Part shown: positions 35,643 to 44,131 of the stretch, piece after piece
Numbering within the stretch: position 1 is the stretch's first letter
Layout: each line of letters starts with the position of its first letter
NCBI GenBank assembly: GCA_963802915.1
Contig: CAWDKQ010000011.1
Coordinates: 1 to 64,000 of the forward strand
DNA length: 64,000 bases
Direction of reading: 5' to 3'
From: JAICMB01 sp963802915
Lineage (GTDB): Bacteria > Acidobacteriota > Terriglobia > Bryobacterales > Bryobacteraceae
Notes under the pieces: generated by a model
Seen by the model: the letters and a program-made list of their open reading frames with translations, nothing else
Told to the model about the DNA's origin: nothing
The model's database searches: none
Position numbers and translations under genes: made by a program

Positions 35643-36800
35643 ATGGAGCGAGGTCACTTACACCGAATAGCGCTCGTCATAAGGCACGCGGTCAGCTGGT
35701 TTGTGATCGTGCTCGGTCTTCTTCTCGGTACTGCCAGTGTCGGGATGATGGATCGTTGTCCCGTCTTTGAAGCCTTCGATCCATTTCAGTGGTCTCGAGC
35801 TGCGTTCTTTGCCTTGCTGGGGTTTGTCAGCCTGATCGCGTCGATTCTTGCCATCCGAAGCCGGCGGCAAGCGGCAATCCTGTTTCTTGGCGCAATTCCC
35901 CTCATGTTTGCTTTTACCGCCTTGTTGGCTCACCACGCCCAGTCGGGCGAAACCGATTCACTCCTTAAAGTCATTCTCGTTTTCCTGGCAATCTCATTGC
36001 CCTTCGCGATACCGGGGGTCTTCTGGCTGGTGACTTGGTTGTCCGAATGGCCTCCGCTTTTTCCGTCGCGCCGGGCGCACGCTGTCGTCGGTTCGTCGTT
36101 GTTTGTATTCTGCATAACTGCGGGTCTCCTCTTATCGCTCGATGGCCCGTTTCCCGATGACGAGTGCCCCAGAGGCGGGCCTTATACGGTTACGCAGCAG
36201 CCAGGTCATGTCGCTTTCACGGCGAAAGTGATTTTCGTGGGGCGGCCTATTGAGTATCCATTTTCGGAGTGGAGTCTCGTACGCGTGGAACGGCGGTTTT
36301 GGGGACTTGCCGCGTGGGCGCCAGGCTATGTGATAGTCCGATACCCCGTGAAGAAAGGTGAGACGGGGGAATATTTCGTGGACGGCCGCTGGAGCCCGGG
36401 ATTGTTCAAGCATTTCCTTCCGGTTGTCGAGCCATACCCTTGCTGCCACACGGAGCACCTGGATCGGGCACAAGTCGATTTGCGTGCCCTTCGAGACGGT
36501 CCGCCTAAGTCCGGAGTACGCATCATCGGCCGTGTCTATTTCGGTATGTACGGGGATAACAAACCCGCTAATGGCGTGAAAGTGCAGATTATCGGGCCAG
36601 GCGGGATCGTCTCAACCACCACGGATCAACAGGGAATCTATGACGTGGTGAACTTACCGCCAGGGCACTACAAAATCCAAATTGAGTCCGAATGCCTGCG
36701 CGAGCGTTTCGCCTACAGAGGTGAGTGCGACCTAAAAACCGGCGATGTTTGGGGAGCTACTTTGACTGCTCGCCCAACAGAGCCTAAGCCGGCTTCTTGA
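35643..36800 (+). CDS. Membrane protein with carboxypeptidase-regulatory-like C-terminal domain
   Basis: A 385-residue protein. Five hydrophobic segments lie in residues 10-165 (SWFVIVLGLLLGTASVGMMD, AAILFLGAIPLMFAFTALLA and others). An extracytoplasmic part follows with paired cysteines (DDECPRGG, PYPCCHTEH). The end (about 297-375) is a small beta-sandwich like CarboxypepD_reg: VRIIGRVYFGMYG, VKVQIIGPGG, TDQQGIYDVVNLPPGHYKIQ. I do not recognise a specific function. It is transcribed divergently from padR. Confidence 0.75.
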   Translation: MERGHLHRIALVIRHAVSWFVIVLGLLLGTASVGMMDRCPVFEAFDPFQWSRAAFFALLGFVSLIASILAIRSRRQAAILFLGAIPLMFAFTALLAHHAQSGETDSLLKVILVFLAISLPFAIPGVFWLVTWLSEWPPLFPSRRAHAVVGSSLFVFCITAGLLLSLDGPFPDDECPRGGPYTVTQQPGHVAFTAKVIFVGRPIEYPFSEWSLVRVERRFWGLAAWAPGYVIVRYPVKKGETGEYFVDGRWSPGLFKHFLPVVEPYPCCHTEHLDRAQVDLRALRDGPPKSGVRIIGRVYFGMYGDNKPANGVKVQIIGPGGIVSTTTDQQGIYDVVNLPPGHYKIQIESECLRERFAYRGECDLKTGDVWGATLTARPTEPKPAS

Positions 36801-37088
36801 TCTCTTCGAGACTCCTGCCTTCGGACTGTTCGGTTCCAGACAAATTGTGTCCTCGTCCGTGACCTGTTCCATAACGAACTCGTTACAGCCTAGAATAGGC
36901 CAGTTAGTTGAAGCAGGCAACAGGATTGAGAGGATCTGGAAGCCAGCGCCATCGCGATGAAGAATAAGGCTATCGCGTCGGGGTGGCGCAGAATAAGTTG
37001 TAAGAGCCCGTGGTTCATATCCGCCTCACTCAGGAAGACGAAGCAAGGGGTCGATTATTACGAGATCGGATTGCGATACTAAGAAGCT

Positions 37089-38026
37089 GTGAACGATCCG
37101 ATCGAATGGCTTTTGAAGGGAGATCCCTCGATTCGGTGGCAAACGCTGCGCGATTTGGCTACGGCGTCGAAAACCGCGATCGACCGAGATCGGCGCAAAG
37201 TCGCGAGCGAGGGGTGGGGTGGTCGTTTGCTTGCCAGCCAGGATCCGGAGGGTTCCTGGGCGCGTGGTCTGTATTCGCCGAAGTGGACCTCGACAACTTA
37301 CACGATGCTGCTGCTTCGGGACTTTGGTTTGCCTTCGAAAAATCGGCAGGCGCGAAAGGCCTGCAAGCTCCTTCTCGAGGAAGGGCTACAGCCCGATGGC
37401 GGCTTCAATTACGGCGTCTGGGCTCAGTGGCAGCGCAAGAGCGAAACGTGCGTCACCGGGATGGTACTTTCTATTCTTTCTTACTTCGGATATGACGATG
37501 ACCGTCTCGATACGGCGGCCGATCATCTGCTCGAACAGCAGATGCCCGACGGCGGCTGGAATTGCAGACGTGCTCAGGGCGCGACGCACTCCTCCGTCAA
37601 CACCACGATCAGCGCGCTAGAAGGTTTGCGATTCTTCGAACTGCATCGCGGACGAAAAGTACAGGCAGTACAGCAGGCGCAGCAGCGCGGGCGTGAGTTT
37701 TTGCTGGAGCATCGGCTGTTTCGCTCGCACCGGACCGGCGAAATCATCAAGCCCATCTTCACTCGCTTCTCGTTTCCGCCAAGGTGGCATTACGACATTC
37801 TCCGCGCACTCGATTATTTTCAAGCTGTCGACGCACCTCACGATCCGCGTCTCACCGATGCGATCGACGATCGTGCGCAGCAGCCCAGCGTCAGGACGGA
37901 CGGTGGGAGCTGCAGAATACATACAGAGGGAAAACGTTTTTCGACCTGGAACGTGTCGGGGCACCGAGCCGCTGGAATACCCTGCGTGCTCTACGAGTAT
38001 TGAAGTGGTGGGATCGCGGCGCTTAA
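37089..38026 (+). pseudogene. Prenyltransferase/squalene-oxidase-repeat (alpha-alpha barrel) protein, frameshifted
   Basis: The protein starts at GTG (VNDPIEWLLKGDPSIRWQTL) and carries repeats of the terpene-cyclase alpha/alpha toroid: LLASQDPEGSWARGLYSPKW, LQPDGGFNYGVWAQWQRKSE, MPDGGWNCRRAQGATHSS. The first frame loses homology after LTDAIDDRAQQ and stops at 38003. The overlapping frame continues QRQDGRWELQNTYRGKTFFD, LERVGAPSRWNTLRALRVLK and WWDRGA, stopping at 38024-38026. A net one-base shift therefore lies near 37868-37895. If this is a base-call error, the intact protein would have about 312 residues. The catalytic DxDD of true cyclases is not seen, so it is not a classical squalene-hopene cyclase. 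Confidence 0.75.
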
Positions 38027-38041
38027 TCAGCCGGCTAAGTA

Positions 38042-38407
38042 TTACGCGTGCGCGGTCTGAAGTTCCTTGGCGTACCGTTCCATCTGCTCGAAGTGGATGG
38101 TGACCAGCGTTTTCTCCATATCCTCGCCAGACTCGATCATGTACTTAAGATGCATCCCGGCGATCTTCATGCACCACGGATCGGTCAACGGATGGCCGGT
38201 GGCTTTGCTAACACGCAACAAATCGGGATGCATCAGCGCGATGACTTTCTCGGATGTCGGCTCGCCTTCGGTCGCTACTTCAAACTTCACGTCGACGGTG
38301 TCGGCATGACGAATGGAAATCGCCGTCTGGAGCCAGCGGAACTCCACATTCCATGTGCGGCCGAACGGGTCTGGTCCAGCGTTGAACTTACGGAAGTTTT
38401 CGACCAT
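38042..38407 (-). CDS. Conserved protein of unknown function
   Basis: About 121 residues starting MVENFRKFNAGPDPFGRTWN, with VEFRWLQTAISIRHADTVDV and a helical C-terminus rich in Met and Glu (GMHLKYMIESGEDMEKTLVT). No known motif is recognised. The start is set by the upstream permease stop 7 bp away; a longer frame would overlap that gene. It is the last gene of the pterin/permease operon. Confidence 0.7.
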   Translation of the reverse strand: MVENFRKFNAGPDPFGRTWNVEFRWLQTAISIRHADTVDVKFEVATEGEPTSEKVIALMHPDLLRVSKATGHPLTDPWCMKIAGMHLKYMIESGEDMEKTLVTIHFEQMERYAKELQTAHA

Positions 38408-38414
38408 CTCAATG

Positions 38415-39866
38415 TCAGTGTAGAACAGGCGGTTCGCGCCGCGGGCTCGGCGGCGCAATGCGCCAATGGTATACCAGCGCTCCGGTGGCGACCGTCAAGA
38501 TTGCCGCCAGCGATACAAACGGTTTCTCTTTCAAAGCGAAAAGCGTGATCCAGATCCCGACGACGATGAAGAAAAGCGGGATCAGCGGATAGAGAAAGCT
38601 GACGGCCTTCAGAGATCGCCAGCCGCTGCGGCGCCGGAAGACGAGCAGCGACGAAACCGACATCACGGCCGAAAAGTTCAGCGTGATGCCGATGTACATC
38701 AGAAGATTGATGAACGGCGTGAAAGTCATCAGGATGGAACAAAGGCCCTGGCATGCGATCGCGATGACCGGCGTGCGCCACGTCGGGTCAACTTTCGCGG
38801 CGACGCTGAAGAACGCTCCGTTGCGCGCCATGGCGTAATAGACGCGCGGGCCCACCGTGACCATCGCATTCACGGTCGCCATAAGGCCGAGAGCCATCGC
38901 GAGACTGAAAACTCCGGCGATCGCGGGACCGAACAAGTGAGACGCCGAAACGCTGCCGATAGCCACCACGATTCTATCCGCGGACGGGGCCATCTGCTGG
39001 AGCGGCATCGCATAAATGAAAAGGATGTTCAGCGCGACAAAAAGAGCGGCTACAAGCGTGGTGCCGAACGCCAGCGACAGCGGAAGCGTGCGCGCCGGCT
39101 GTCGAATCTCTTCCGCGACATAGGTGGCCGCATTCCATCCGCTATAGCTGACGTAGATATAAAAAAGGCTGACGAAAAACTGGGATGCGATGGGAATGGA
39201 AGTCGTGCGATGAGTGATCGGCGTCGAAAAATTGGACCAGTGCCCTACCCCGAATGCGAATCCGCACACCAGGAACGCAACGATAATGAAAACTTTCGCG
39301 CCCGTAAGAACATTCTGGACCTGCGCCGTGCGTTTCACTCCGATGCAGTTCAAGATAGTGAACACGGCAATCAGCGAGGAGGCCAGAACCTGCGCTCCGC
39401 CGGCGCGGAAATCCCATGATCCGGAGCCAAACATGTGCACTGCGTTCTGTTGTTTGAACCAGGGATCGAAAAAGCCAATGTAATCGGCGAAAACCAGCGC
39501 GGCGGCCGCAATGGGAGCGGAGAATCCCGCGAAAAACGAGATCCATCCGGTCATGAAGCCCCATGTTGGACCGTAGGCTTCCGTCAGGTAAACGTATTCG
39601 CCACCGGAGCTCGGAAAATTCACGGCGAGCTCGGAATAGCTGATGGCGCCGGCCAGCGCGCAGACGCCACCGATAGCCCAAATCCAGAGAATCAATTGCG
39701 CGGAGCCGAGTTGTCCAGCGAGGTACCCAGTGGTACCGAAGATGCCGGTTCCGATCATGTTCGAAACAACGAGCGCGGTGGCGCTGGCGACTCCGAGTTG
39801 TCGAAGAAGAGTGCCGCTGGGTCGTCCCGTATACGCGGGCACCGAGATGGACTCCTTTGTGTTCAA
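38415..39866 (-). CDS. APC-superfamily amino acid permease
   Basis: A 483-residue protein with about 12 transmembrane helices. Helix 1 has the APC signature VVSNMIGTGIFGTTGYLAGQ, followed by GAISYSELAVNFPSSGGEYV and YLTEAYGPTWGFMTGWISFF. The helix 6-8 region reads YSGWNAATYVAEEIRQPART. This fits amino acid/polyamine transporters. The ATG overlaps the SDR stop (ATGA), so it belongs to the six-gene operon led by the pterin synthases. The substrate cannot be read from sequence. Confidence 0.9.
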   Translation of the reverse strand: MNTKESISVPAYTGRPSGTLLRQLGVASATALVVSNMIGTGIFGTTGYLAGQLGSAQLILWIWAIGGVCALAGAISYSELAVNFPSSGGEYVYLTEAYGPTWGFMTGWISFFAGFSAPIAAAALVFADYIGFFDPWFKQQNAVHMFGSGSWDFRAGGAQVLASSLIAVFTILNCIGVKRTAQVQNVLTGAKVFIIVAFLVCGFAFGVGHWSNFSTPITHRTTSIPIASQFFVSLFYIYVSYSGWNAATYVAEEIRQPARTLPLSLAFGTTLVAALFVALNILFIYAMPLQQMAPSADRIVVAIGSVSASHLFGPAIAGVFSLAMALGLMATVNAMVTVGPRVYYAMARNGAFFSVAAKVDPTWRTPVIAIACQGLCSILMTFTPFINLLMYIGITLNFSAVMSVSSLLVFRRRSGWRSLKAVSFLYPLIPLFFIVVGIWITLFALKEKPFVSLAAILTVATGALVYHWRIAPPSPRREPPVLH

Positions 39867-40648
39867 CGTCCCGTTTCAATATAACCGGAACGCACAAGTC
39901 CTTGCCCGCCATCGCACGCATAAACGGCGCCTGTAATAAAGGAAGCGGCGTCGGAGCACAAGAACAACGCCAGGTCAGCCAGTTCGTCCTTGGTGCCGTA
40001 GCGCCGCAGCGGAACGCTCGCGATCACACGCCGTCGAAGCTCTTCAGTGGGCGCCAGCCTGCGCATGCCTTCGGTATCGTCGGTCGGTCCGGGCACGATA
40101 CAGTTTGCACGGACGCCCTGCGGTCCCCATTCGATGGCGATGGTTCTGGTCAACAGCTCGACACCGGCCTTCGCCGCACAAACGTGTGCCTGGTTGGCGA
40201 TGGGCTGCGTGGCGTGATTGGCGGAAATGCTGATGAGAGATGCGCCAGGTTTGCGGAGATGCTCGTAAGCGGCCCGGTAAGTGTTGAACGTTCCGATGAG
40301 GTCGATGTCGACCACCGCTTTAAATCCGTTGGCGGACATTTCCGTGACTGCTGCCGGGAAATTACCGGCGGCCGCGCACACCACTATATCGATCGGACCG
40401 AATTGCTTCAGAGCAGAGGCAAGTTTGTCGTAATCGCGGACATCCACCGCGGCGGTTTGAGCATTGCCTCCGCGCTCTCGGATGACGGCCGCGGCGGCAT
40501 CGAGTTTGTCTTGCTTGCGGCCGATCAGCACAACCGTAGCTTCATGTTCGGCAAATCGCTCGGCGATATGCCGCCCGATTCCGCTCCCGCCGCCAGTAAC
40601 CACGGCCACTTTGCCTTGAAGCAAGCCGGCTCGAAAAATGGGTTCCAT
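39863..40648 (-). CDS. Short-chain dehydrogenase, 2,4-dienoyl-CoA reductase-like
   Basis: A 261-residue Rossmann enzyme with VAVVTGGGSGIGRHIAERFA, NADP-type IGRKQDK and VCAAAGNFPAAVTEMSANGF. The region NQAHVCAAKAGVELLTRTIA has the Lys but no Tyr four residues before it, so the standard YxxxK is absent. Together with EWGPQGVRANCIVPGPTDDT and EGMRRL this matches the peroxisomal/bacterial 2,4-dienoyl-CoA reductase branch, which uses a different tyrosine. It lies 11 bp after folE and overlaps the permease gene. A pterin-reducing role is possible from context but unproven. Confidence 0.88.
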   Translation of the reverse strand: MEPIFRAGLLQGKVAVVTGGGSGIGRHIAERFAEHEATVVLIGRKQDKLDAAAAVIRERGGNAQTAAVDVRDYDKLASALKQFGPIDIVVCAAAGNFPAAVTEMSANGFKAVVDIDLIGTFNTYRAAYEHLRKPGASLISISANHATQPIANQAHVCAAKAGVELLTRTIAIEWGPQGVRANCIVPGPTDDTEGMRRLAPTEELRRRVIASVPLRRYGTKDELADLALFLCSDAASFITGAVYACDGGQGLVRSGYIETGR

Positions 40649-40659
40649 CCACCCAGATT

Positions 40660-41280
40660 CTATATGAACGGGTGATTGCGATTCGAGACCAGCGAAAGAA
40701 ATTCGTCGCGAGTCTCTTTGCGGCTTCGGAAATCTCCGAGCATGGCGCTTGTGATCGTACCGGAGTGCTGTTTTTCAACCCCGCGCATCATCATGCAGAA
40801 ATGGCGTGCTTCGCAGATCACGCCGACGCCGCGCGGCTCCAGAACTCTCTGGAGGGTTTCGGCGATCTGCTGCGTCAGGCGTTCCTGTAACTGCAACCGG
40901 CGTGCGAAGGCATCCACGATGCGCGGAATTTTGCTCAACCCGATGACCTTTTCATTCGGCAGATACGCGACGTGTACCGTGCCAAAGAACGGCAGCAGGT
41001 GATGCTCGCACATGCTGTAAAACTCGATGTCCTTCACCACCACCATTTCGTCGCACTCATGCGTGAAGAGCGCGCCGTTGACGATCTGATCGACGTCCAC
41101 CTCATAGCCGCTGGTCAGGAATCGCAGAGCCTTTTCGGCGCGATCAGGCGTGCGCACCAGTCCTTCGCGAGTCGGGTCTTCACCCAGGTTCACAAGGATC
41201 TTCCGCATCAAGGAAGAAATCGACTCTTCGCTCTGCTTGGGCGGCATTACTTTCACAACGGCTTTATTGTTATTCCTCAT
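40660..41280 (-). CDS. folE: GTP cyclohydrolase I
   Basis: About 206 residues from the ATG that overlaps the upstream pterin-synthase stop (ATGA). It converts GTP to dihydroneopterin triphosphate, the first step of folate and tetrahydrobiopterin-type pterin synthesis. Signatures are LGEDPTREGLVRTPDRAEKA, the zinc site FYSMCEHHLLPFFGTVHVAY, LSKIPRIVDAFARRLQLQER and GVGVICEARHFCMMMRGVEK (second zinc Cys). The C-terminal FRSRKETRDEFLSLV is also conserved. All catalytic residues look intact. Confidence 0.96.
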   Translation of the reverse strand: MRNNNKAVVKVMPPKQSEESISSLMRKILVNLGEDPTREGLVRTPDRAEKALRFLTSGYEVDVDQIVNGALFTHECDEMVVVKDIEFYSMCEHHLLPFFGTVHVAYLPNEKVIGLSKIPRIVDAFARRLQLQERLTQQIAETLQRVLEPRGVGVICEARHFCMMMRGVEKQHSGTITSAMLGDFRSRKETRDEFLSLVSNRNHPFI

Positions 41281-41699
41281 CTGATTTTCTCGAACGAATT
41301 GCGCTTCGTTTCCTGGATCCGGACTGCTTTCAACCGCGGCCATCCTGACGGAAACGCAGTATCCCAGGAATCCTGCAGCCGGTTCTCGATCACTGCGGTT
41401 AAGTTCTCCGAAGTGGGAACAAGCGAAGCAAATTCCTCTACATCTTCATTCAGGTTCTTATGATCCAGATCGTGCAACACCGACTCGGCCACTAATCGGT
41501 CGAAGTCCGCCGGGTTGCAGACGCGGCCGGTCGATTCATCGAGCGGTCCTTCCAGCGTGACGTCCAGGACGTAATCGTGCCCATGGCCGTACGGGTTGTT
41601 GCACTTACCATACAAATCGCGATTCACCGCTTCCGGCAGTTCTCGCGAATGCAGGCGATGCGAAGCAGCGAAGCGATAACGGCGTGTCACCCGAATCAT
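41277..41699 (-). CDS. 6-pyruvoyl-tetrahydropterin synthase family protein, Cys-containing paralogue
   Basis: A 140-residue T-fold protein. Zinc ligands are His14 (FAASHRL), His39 and His41 (GHGHDY). The catalytic Cys33 lies in YGKCNNPYGHGHDY, with LDHKNLNE and IQETKRNSF completing the active site. PTPS enzymes convert dihydroneopterin triphosphate to 6-pyruvoyl-tetrahydropterin; QueD relatives act in queuosine synthesis. No other queuosine gene is nearby, while folE follows with an ATGA overlap, favouring a pterin pathway. The upstream paralogue overlaps it in the same way. Confidence 0.93.
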   Translation of the reverse strand: MIRVTRRYRFAASHRLHSRELPEAVNRDLYGKCNNPYGHGHDYVLDVTLEGPLDESTGRVCNPADFDRLVAESVLHDLDHKNLNEDVEEFASLVPTSENLTAVIENRLQDSWDTAFPSGWPRLKAVRIQETKRNSFEKIR

Positions 41700-42112
41700 T
41701 GCGCTTCGCCTCCGTAATCGACGTACAGATCTTCCGTTTCGAACAAACGCACATTGTGGAGACGCGTCCGTTCGGCGCTGAAATACGGATTCAAACGGTT
41801 CCAGATTTCGACAGCTATGTTTTCCGCCGTTGGCACCACCCGATCGAACGGGGCTACCTCATAGTTAAGGAAACGATGATCCATGGGCGCGACCACGGCT
41901 TCGTTGATAATCTCCTTTAACCGTTTCACGTCGAAAACCATCCCCGTTACCGGGTCGGGCTGACCGTCGACGGTCACTTCCAGAACGTAGTTATGCCCGT
42001 GTCCCTTGGGGTTCGCGGCCGCTCCGTAAAGCGCGCGATTCTCCGCTTCGCTGAGCGAAGGCTGAGCGCAAACGTGAGAGGCCGAAAAATCGACTCTGCG
42101 GGTAACCAGCAT
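41696..42112 (-). CDS. 6-pyruvoyl-tetrahydropterin synthase family protein, Cys-less paralogue
   Basis: A 138-residue T-fold protein with zinc ligands His13 (FSASHVC), His38 and His40 (GHGHNY), and MDHRFLN and FETEDLYVDY at the C-terminus. The catalytic Cys position reads Ala32 (YGAAANPKGHGHNY), so it cannot work as a standard PTPS. Cys15, next to the first zinc ligand, is new. PTPS-III-type enzymes also lack the Cys, but they use a Glu there. First gene of the operon; its ATG is 66 bp from the divergent thioredoxin-like gene. Confidence 0.9.
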   Translation of the reverse strand: MLVTRRVDFSASHVCAQPSLSEAENRALYGAAANPKGHGHNYVLEVTVDGQPDPVTGMVFDVKRLKEIINEAVVAPMDHRFLNYEVAPFDRVVPTAENIAVEIWNRLNPYFSAERTRLHNVRLFETEDLYVDYGGEAQ

Positions 42113-42178
42113 GTCCCTTATTGTGATGCCGCGCGGAGGGGTCCCGATACTCTAAAATTAAAGCAGCGGTTCCCTCAC

Positions 42179-42694
42179 ATGACCAATACCAAGACCGATC
42201 TTGCTATCAAGATTCTAATCGGCGCACTTATGGTCGCGCTGATCGTCATCATAGCAGGCACCCTCAATGAGCGCGTCGTCAAGGCCGGCGACACTGCTCC
42301 GGATTTCTCCATTACTACAGACCACGGCCAGAAAATCACTCCGACTAATTTCGGCGGAAAAGTGCTTGTCTTGCACTTCTGGGGAAGCTGGTGCGCTCCC
42401 TGCGTCGAAGAGGTCCCAGCCATTAGCGAGTTTCAAAAGAAGGTCGCCGATTCCGGCGTCGTGGTAGTGGGCGTCAGTATCGACACCAACGAGGCGGCTT
42501 ACCGGCGATTCCTTGCACAGCATCCGGTCGCGTTCCAAACCGCGCGCGACCCCGAATCGAACATCAGCGCGTCCTACGGGACCTACAAGGTTCCCGAGAC
42601 GTACATTATCGATCGCTCGGGCAAGGTGGTTCAGAAGATCATCGGCGAAGGCGACTGGGGCGACGCCATGGTCAATTACGTCAAGTCTCTTTAG
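42179..42694 (+). CDS. Membrane-anchored TlpA/ResA-like thioredoxin
   Basis: About 171 residues. A single N-terminal anchor (ILIGALMVALIVIIAGTL) is followed by a thioredoxin fold: GDTAPDFSITTDHGQKI, the redox motif WCAPC in HFWGSWCAPCVEEVPAI, VVVVGVSIDTNEAAYRRFL and the cis-Pro region YKVPETYIIDRSG. It is probably a periplasm-facing disulfide reductase, as in cytochrome c maturation, although no cytochrome maturation genes are near. An ATG at 42179 is preferred to a longer frame that overlaps the divergent gene. GlcD follows after 15 bp. Confidence 0.9.
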   Translation: MTNTKTDLAIKILIGALMVALIVIIAGTLNERVVKAGDTAPDFSITTDHGQKITPTNFGGKVLVLHFWGSWCAPCVEEVPAISEFQKKVADSGVVVVGVSIDTNEAAYRRFLAQHPVAFQTARDPESNISASYGTYKVPETYIIDRSGKVVQKIIGEGDWGDAMVNYVKSL

Positions 42695-42709
42695 GTACAC
42701 CGGCCATTC

Positions 42710-44131
42710 ATGATTCCTGCGGGCGCGGTCCAGCAGATCGACGCGTTGTTGACTCCTCGCGGATATCTGCATCGCCCGGAAGATCTCGTCCTCTACGAGT
42801 ACGACGGCAGCGTCGATAAGGCGCGGCCGGATCTGGTCGTGTTCCCGCGGTCGACCGACGACGTGGTTCGCATCGTCCAGATCTCCAACGAATACAAGAT
42901 TCCGATTGTCGGCCGGGGCGCGGGAACTGGTTTGAGCGGCGGTGCCATTCCTCGCGCGGGCGGTATCGTAGTCGGGTTCTCGCGCATGAATCGGATTCTG
43001 GAGATCGATCTCGCGAATGAGCGGGCGTTGGTCGAGCCCGGGGTCGTAAATCTGGATGTGACGCTGGCTGTCCAGTCGGACGGCTATTTCTATGCGCCCG
43101 ATCCTTCGAGCCAGCGCGCCTGCACGCTCGGCGGCAACGTCGCCGAAAATGCGGGTGGACCGCACACGCTCGCTTATGGCGTGACGACGAACCATGTCCT
43201 CGGGCTCGAAGTCGTGCTGCCGGATGGCTCCGTGATCGAGACCGGCGGGGGGTCGCCCGATCTGCCCGGATACGATCTGACCGGGCTGCTGACCGGATCC
43301 GAAGGCACCATGGCGCTGACGACGAAGATCGTGCTGCGTCTGATGCGCCAGCCGGAGATGGTCAAGACTATTCTCGTAATCTACGAAACTCCGGACGATT
43401 GCGCCGATACCGTGGCCGAGATCACCAGCCGCGCGATCACTCCCGTCGCCGTTGAAATGCTCGATGGCGTGATGCTCCGGATGGTCGAGGAAGCCACGCA
43501 CGCCGGCTATCCGATGGATGCGGCGGCCGTTTTGTTAATCGAGCTTGAGGGCCTGAAGGAGGCGGTCGAGGAGCAGGTAGAGCAGGTCCGCGAAGCCTGC
43601 ATGAGCTGCCGGGCCCGTGAATTTCGGGTCGCCCGAACGGCCCAGGAGCGGGATTTGCTGTGGAAGGGGCGCAAGAATGCGTTCGGCGCCGTGGGCCGCG
43701 TGAGCCCAACGTATTACGTTCAGGACGGCGTGGTGCCGCGCACCAAAATCGCTCCGACGCTACGCTTTATTCATCAGGTTTCCGAACGCCACGGCTTGGC
43801 TATCAGCAATATTTTTCACGCCGGCGATGGAAATCTGCACCCGATCATTCTGTTCGATGCCCGAAAACCCGGCGAACTGGCGCGGGCCCAGCGGGCCGGC
43901 CAGGAAATTCTTGAGTACTGCATTGCGGCGGGCGGTTCCATTACGGGCGAACACGGAATCGGAATGGAAAAGATGGAATTGACCGGCCATCTATTTTCCG
44001 AAGAAACACTGGAAACGATGCGGCGGTTCAAGGAACTTTTCGATCCGACCTGCCACTTCAATCCGGGAAAAATCCTACCGACGGGCCGTGGGTGCATGGA
44101 GATCCGGCAGCCTGCGACGATGACGGTTTGA
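42710..44131 (+). CDS. glcD: FAD-binding glycolate/D-lactate oxidase subunit (GlcD-like)
   Basis: A 473-residue flavoprotein. The PCMH-type FAD domain has VVFPRSTDDVVRIVQISNEY, the pyrophosphate loop PIVGRGAGTGLSGGAIPRAG and TLGGNVAENAGGPHTLAYG. The C-terminal FAD-oxidase cap has NIFHAGDGNLHPIILFD and SITGEHGIGMEKMELTGHLF. It oxidises 2-hydroxy acids such as glycolate. GlcE and GlcF are not in the window. Its 3' end overlaps the convergent membrane-protein gene by 74 bp. Confidence 0.92.
   Translation: MIPAGAVQQIDALLTPRGYLHRPEDLVLYEYDGSVDKARPDLVVFPRSTDDVVRIVQISNEYKIPIVGRGAGTGLSGGAIPRAGGIVVGFSRMNRILEIDLANERALVEPGVVNLDVTLAVQSDGYFYAPDPSSQRACTLGGNVAENAGGPHTLAYGVTTNHVLGLEVVLPDGSVIETGGGSPDLPGYDLTGLLTGSEGTMALTTKIVLRLMRQPEMVKTILVIYETPDDCADTVAEITSRAITPVAVEMLDGVMLRMVEEATHAGYPMDAAAVLLIELEGLKEAVEEQVEQVREACMSCRAREFRVARTAQERDLLWKGRKNAFGAVGRVSPTYYVQDGVVPRTKIAPTLRFIHQVSERHGLAISNIFHAGDGNLHPIILFDARKPGELARAQRAGQEILEYCIAAGGSITGEHGIGMEKMELTGHLFSEETLETMRRFKELFDPTCHFNPGKILPTGRGCMEIRQPATMTV

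Noticed and set aside
37089..38026. Squalene-hopene cyclase
   Set aside because: The toroid repeats are there but the protein is about half the length of a cyclase and the DxDD motif is not seen.
41277..42112. Queuosine biosynthesis (QueD) operon
   Set aside because: No QueC, QueE or QueF is present, and the neighbours are folE, an SDR and a permease.
42215..43501. A 428-codon minus-strand frame
   Set aside because: It is antisense to the thioredoxin-like and glcD genes and is rich in His/Arg/Asp, the usual composition of GC-rich shadows.
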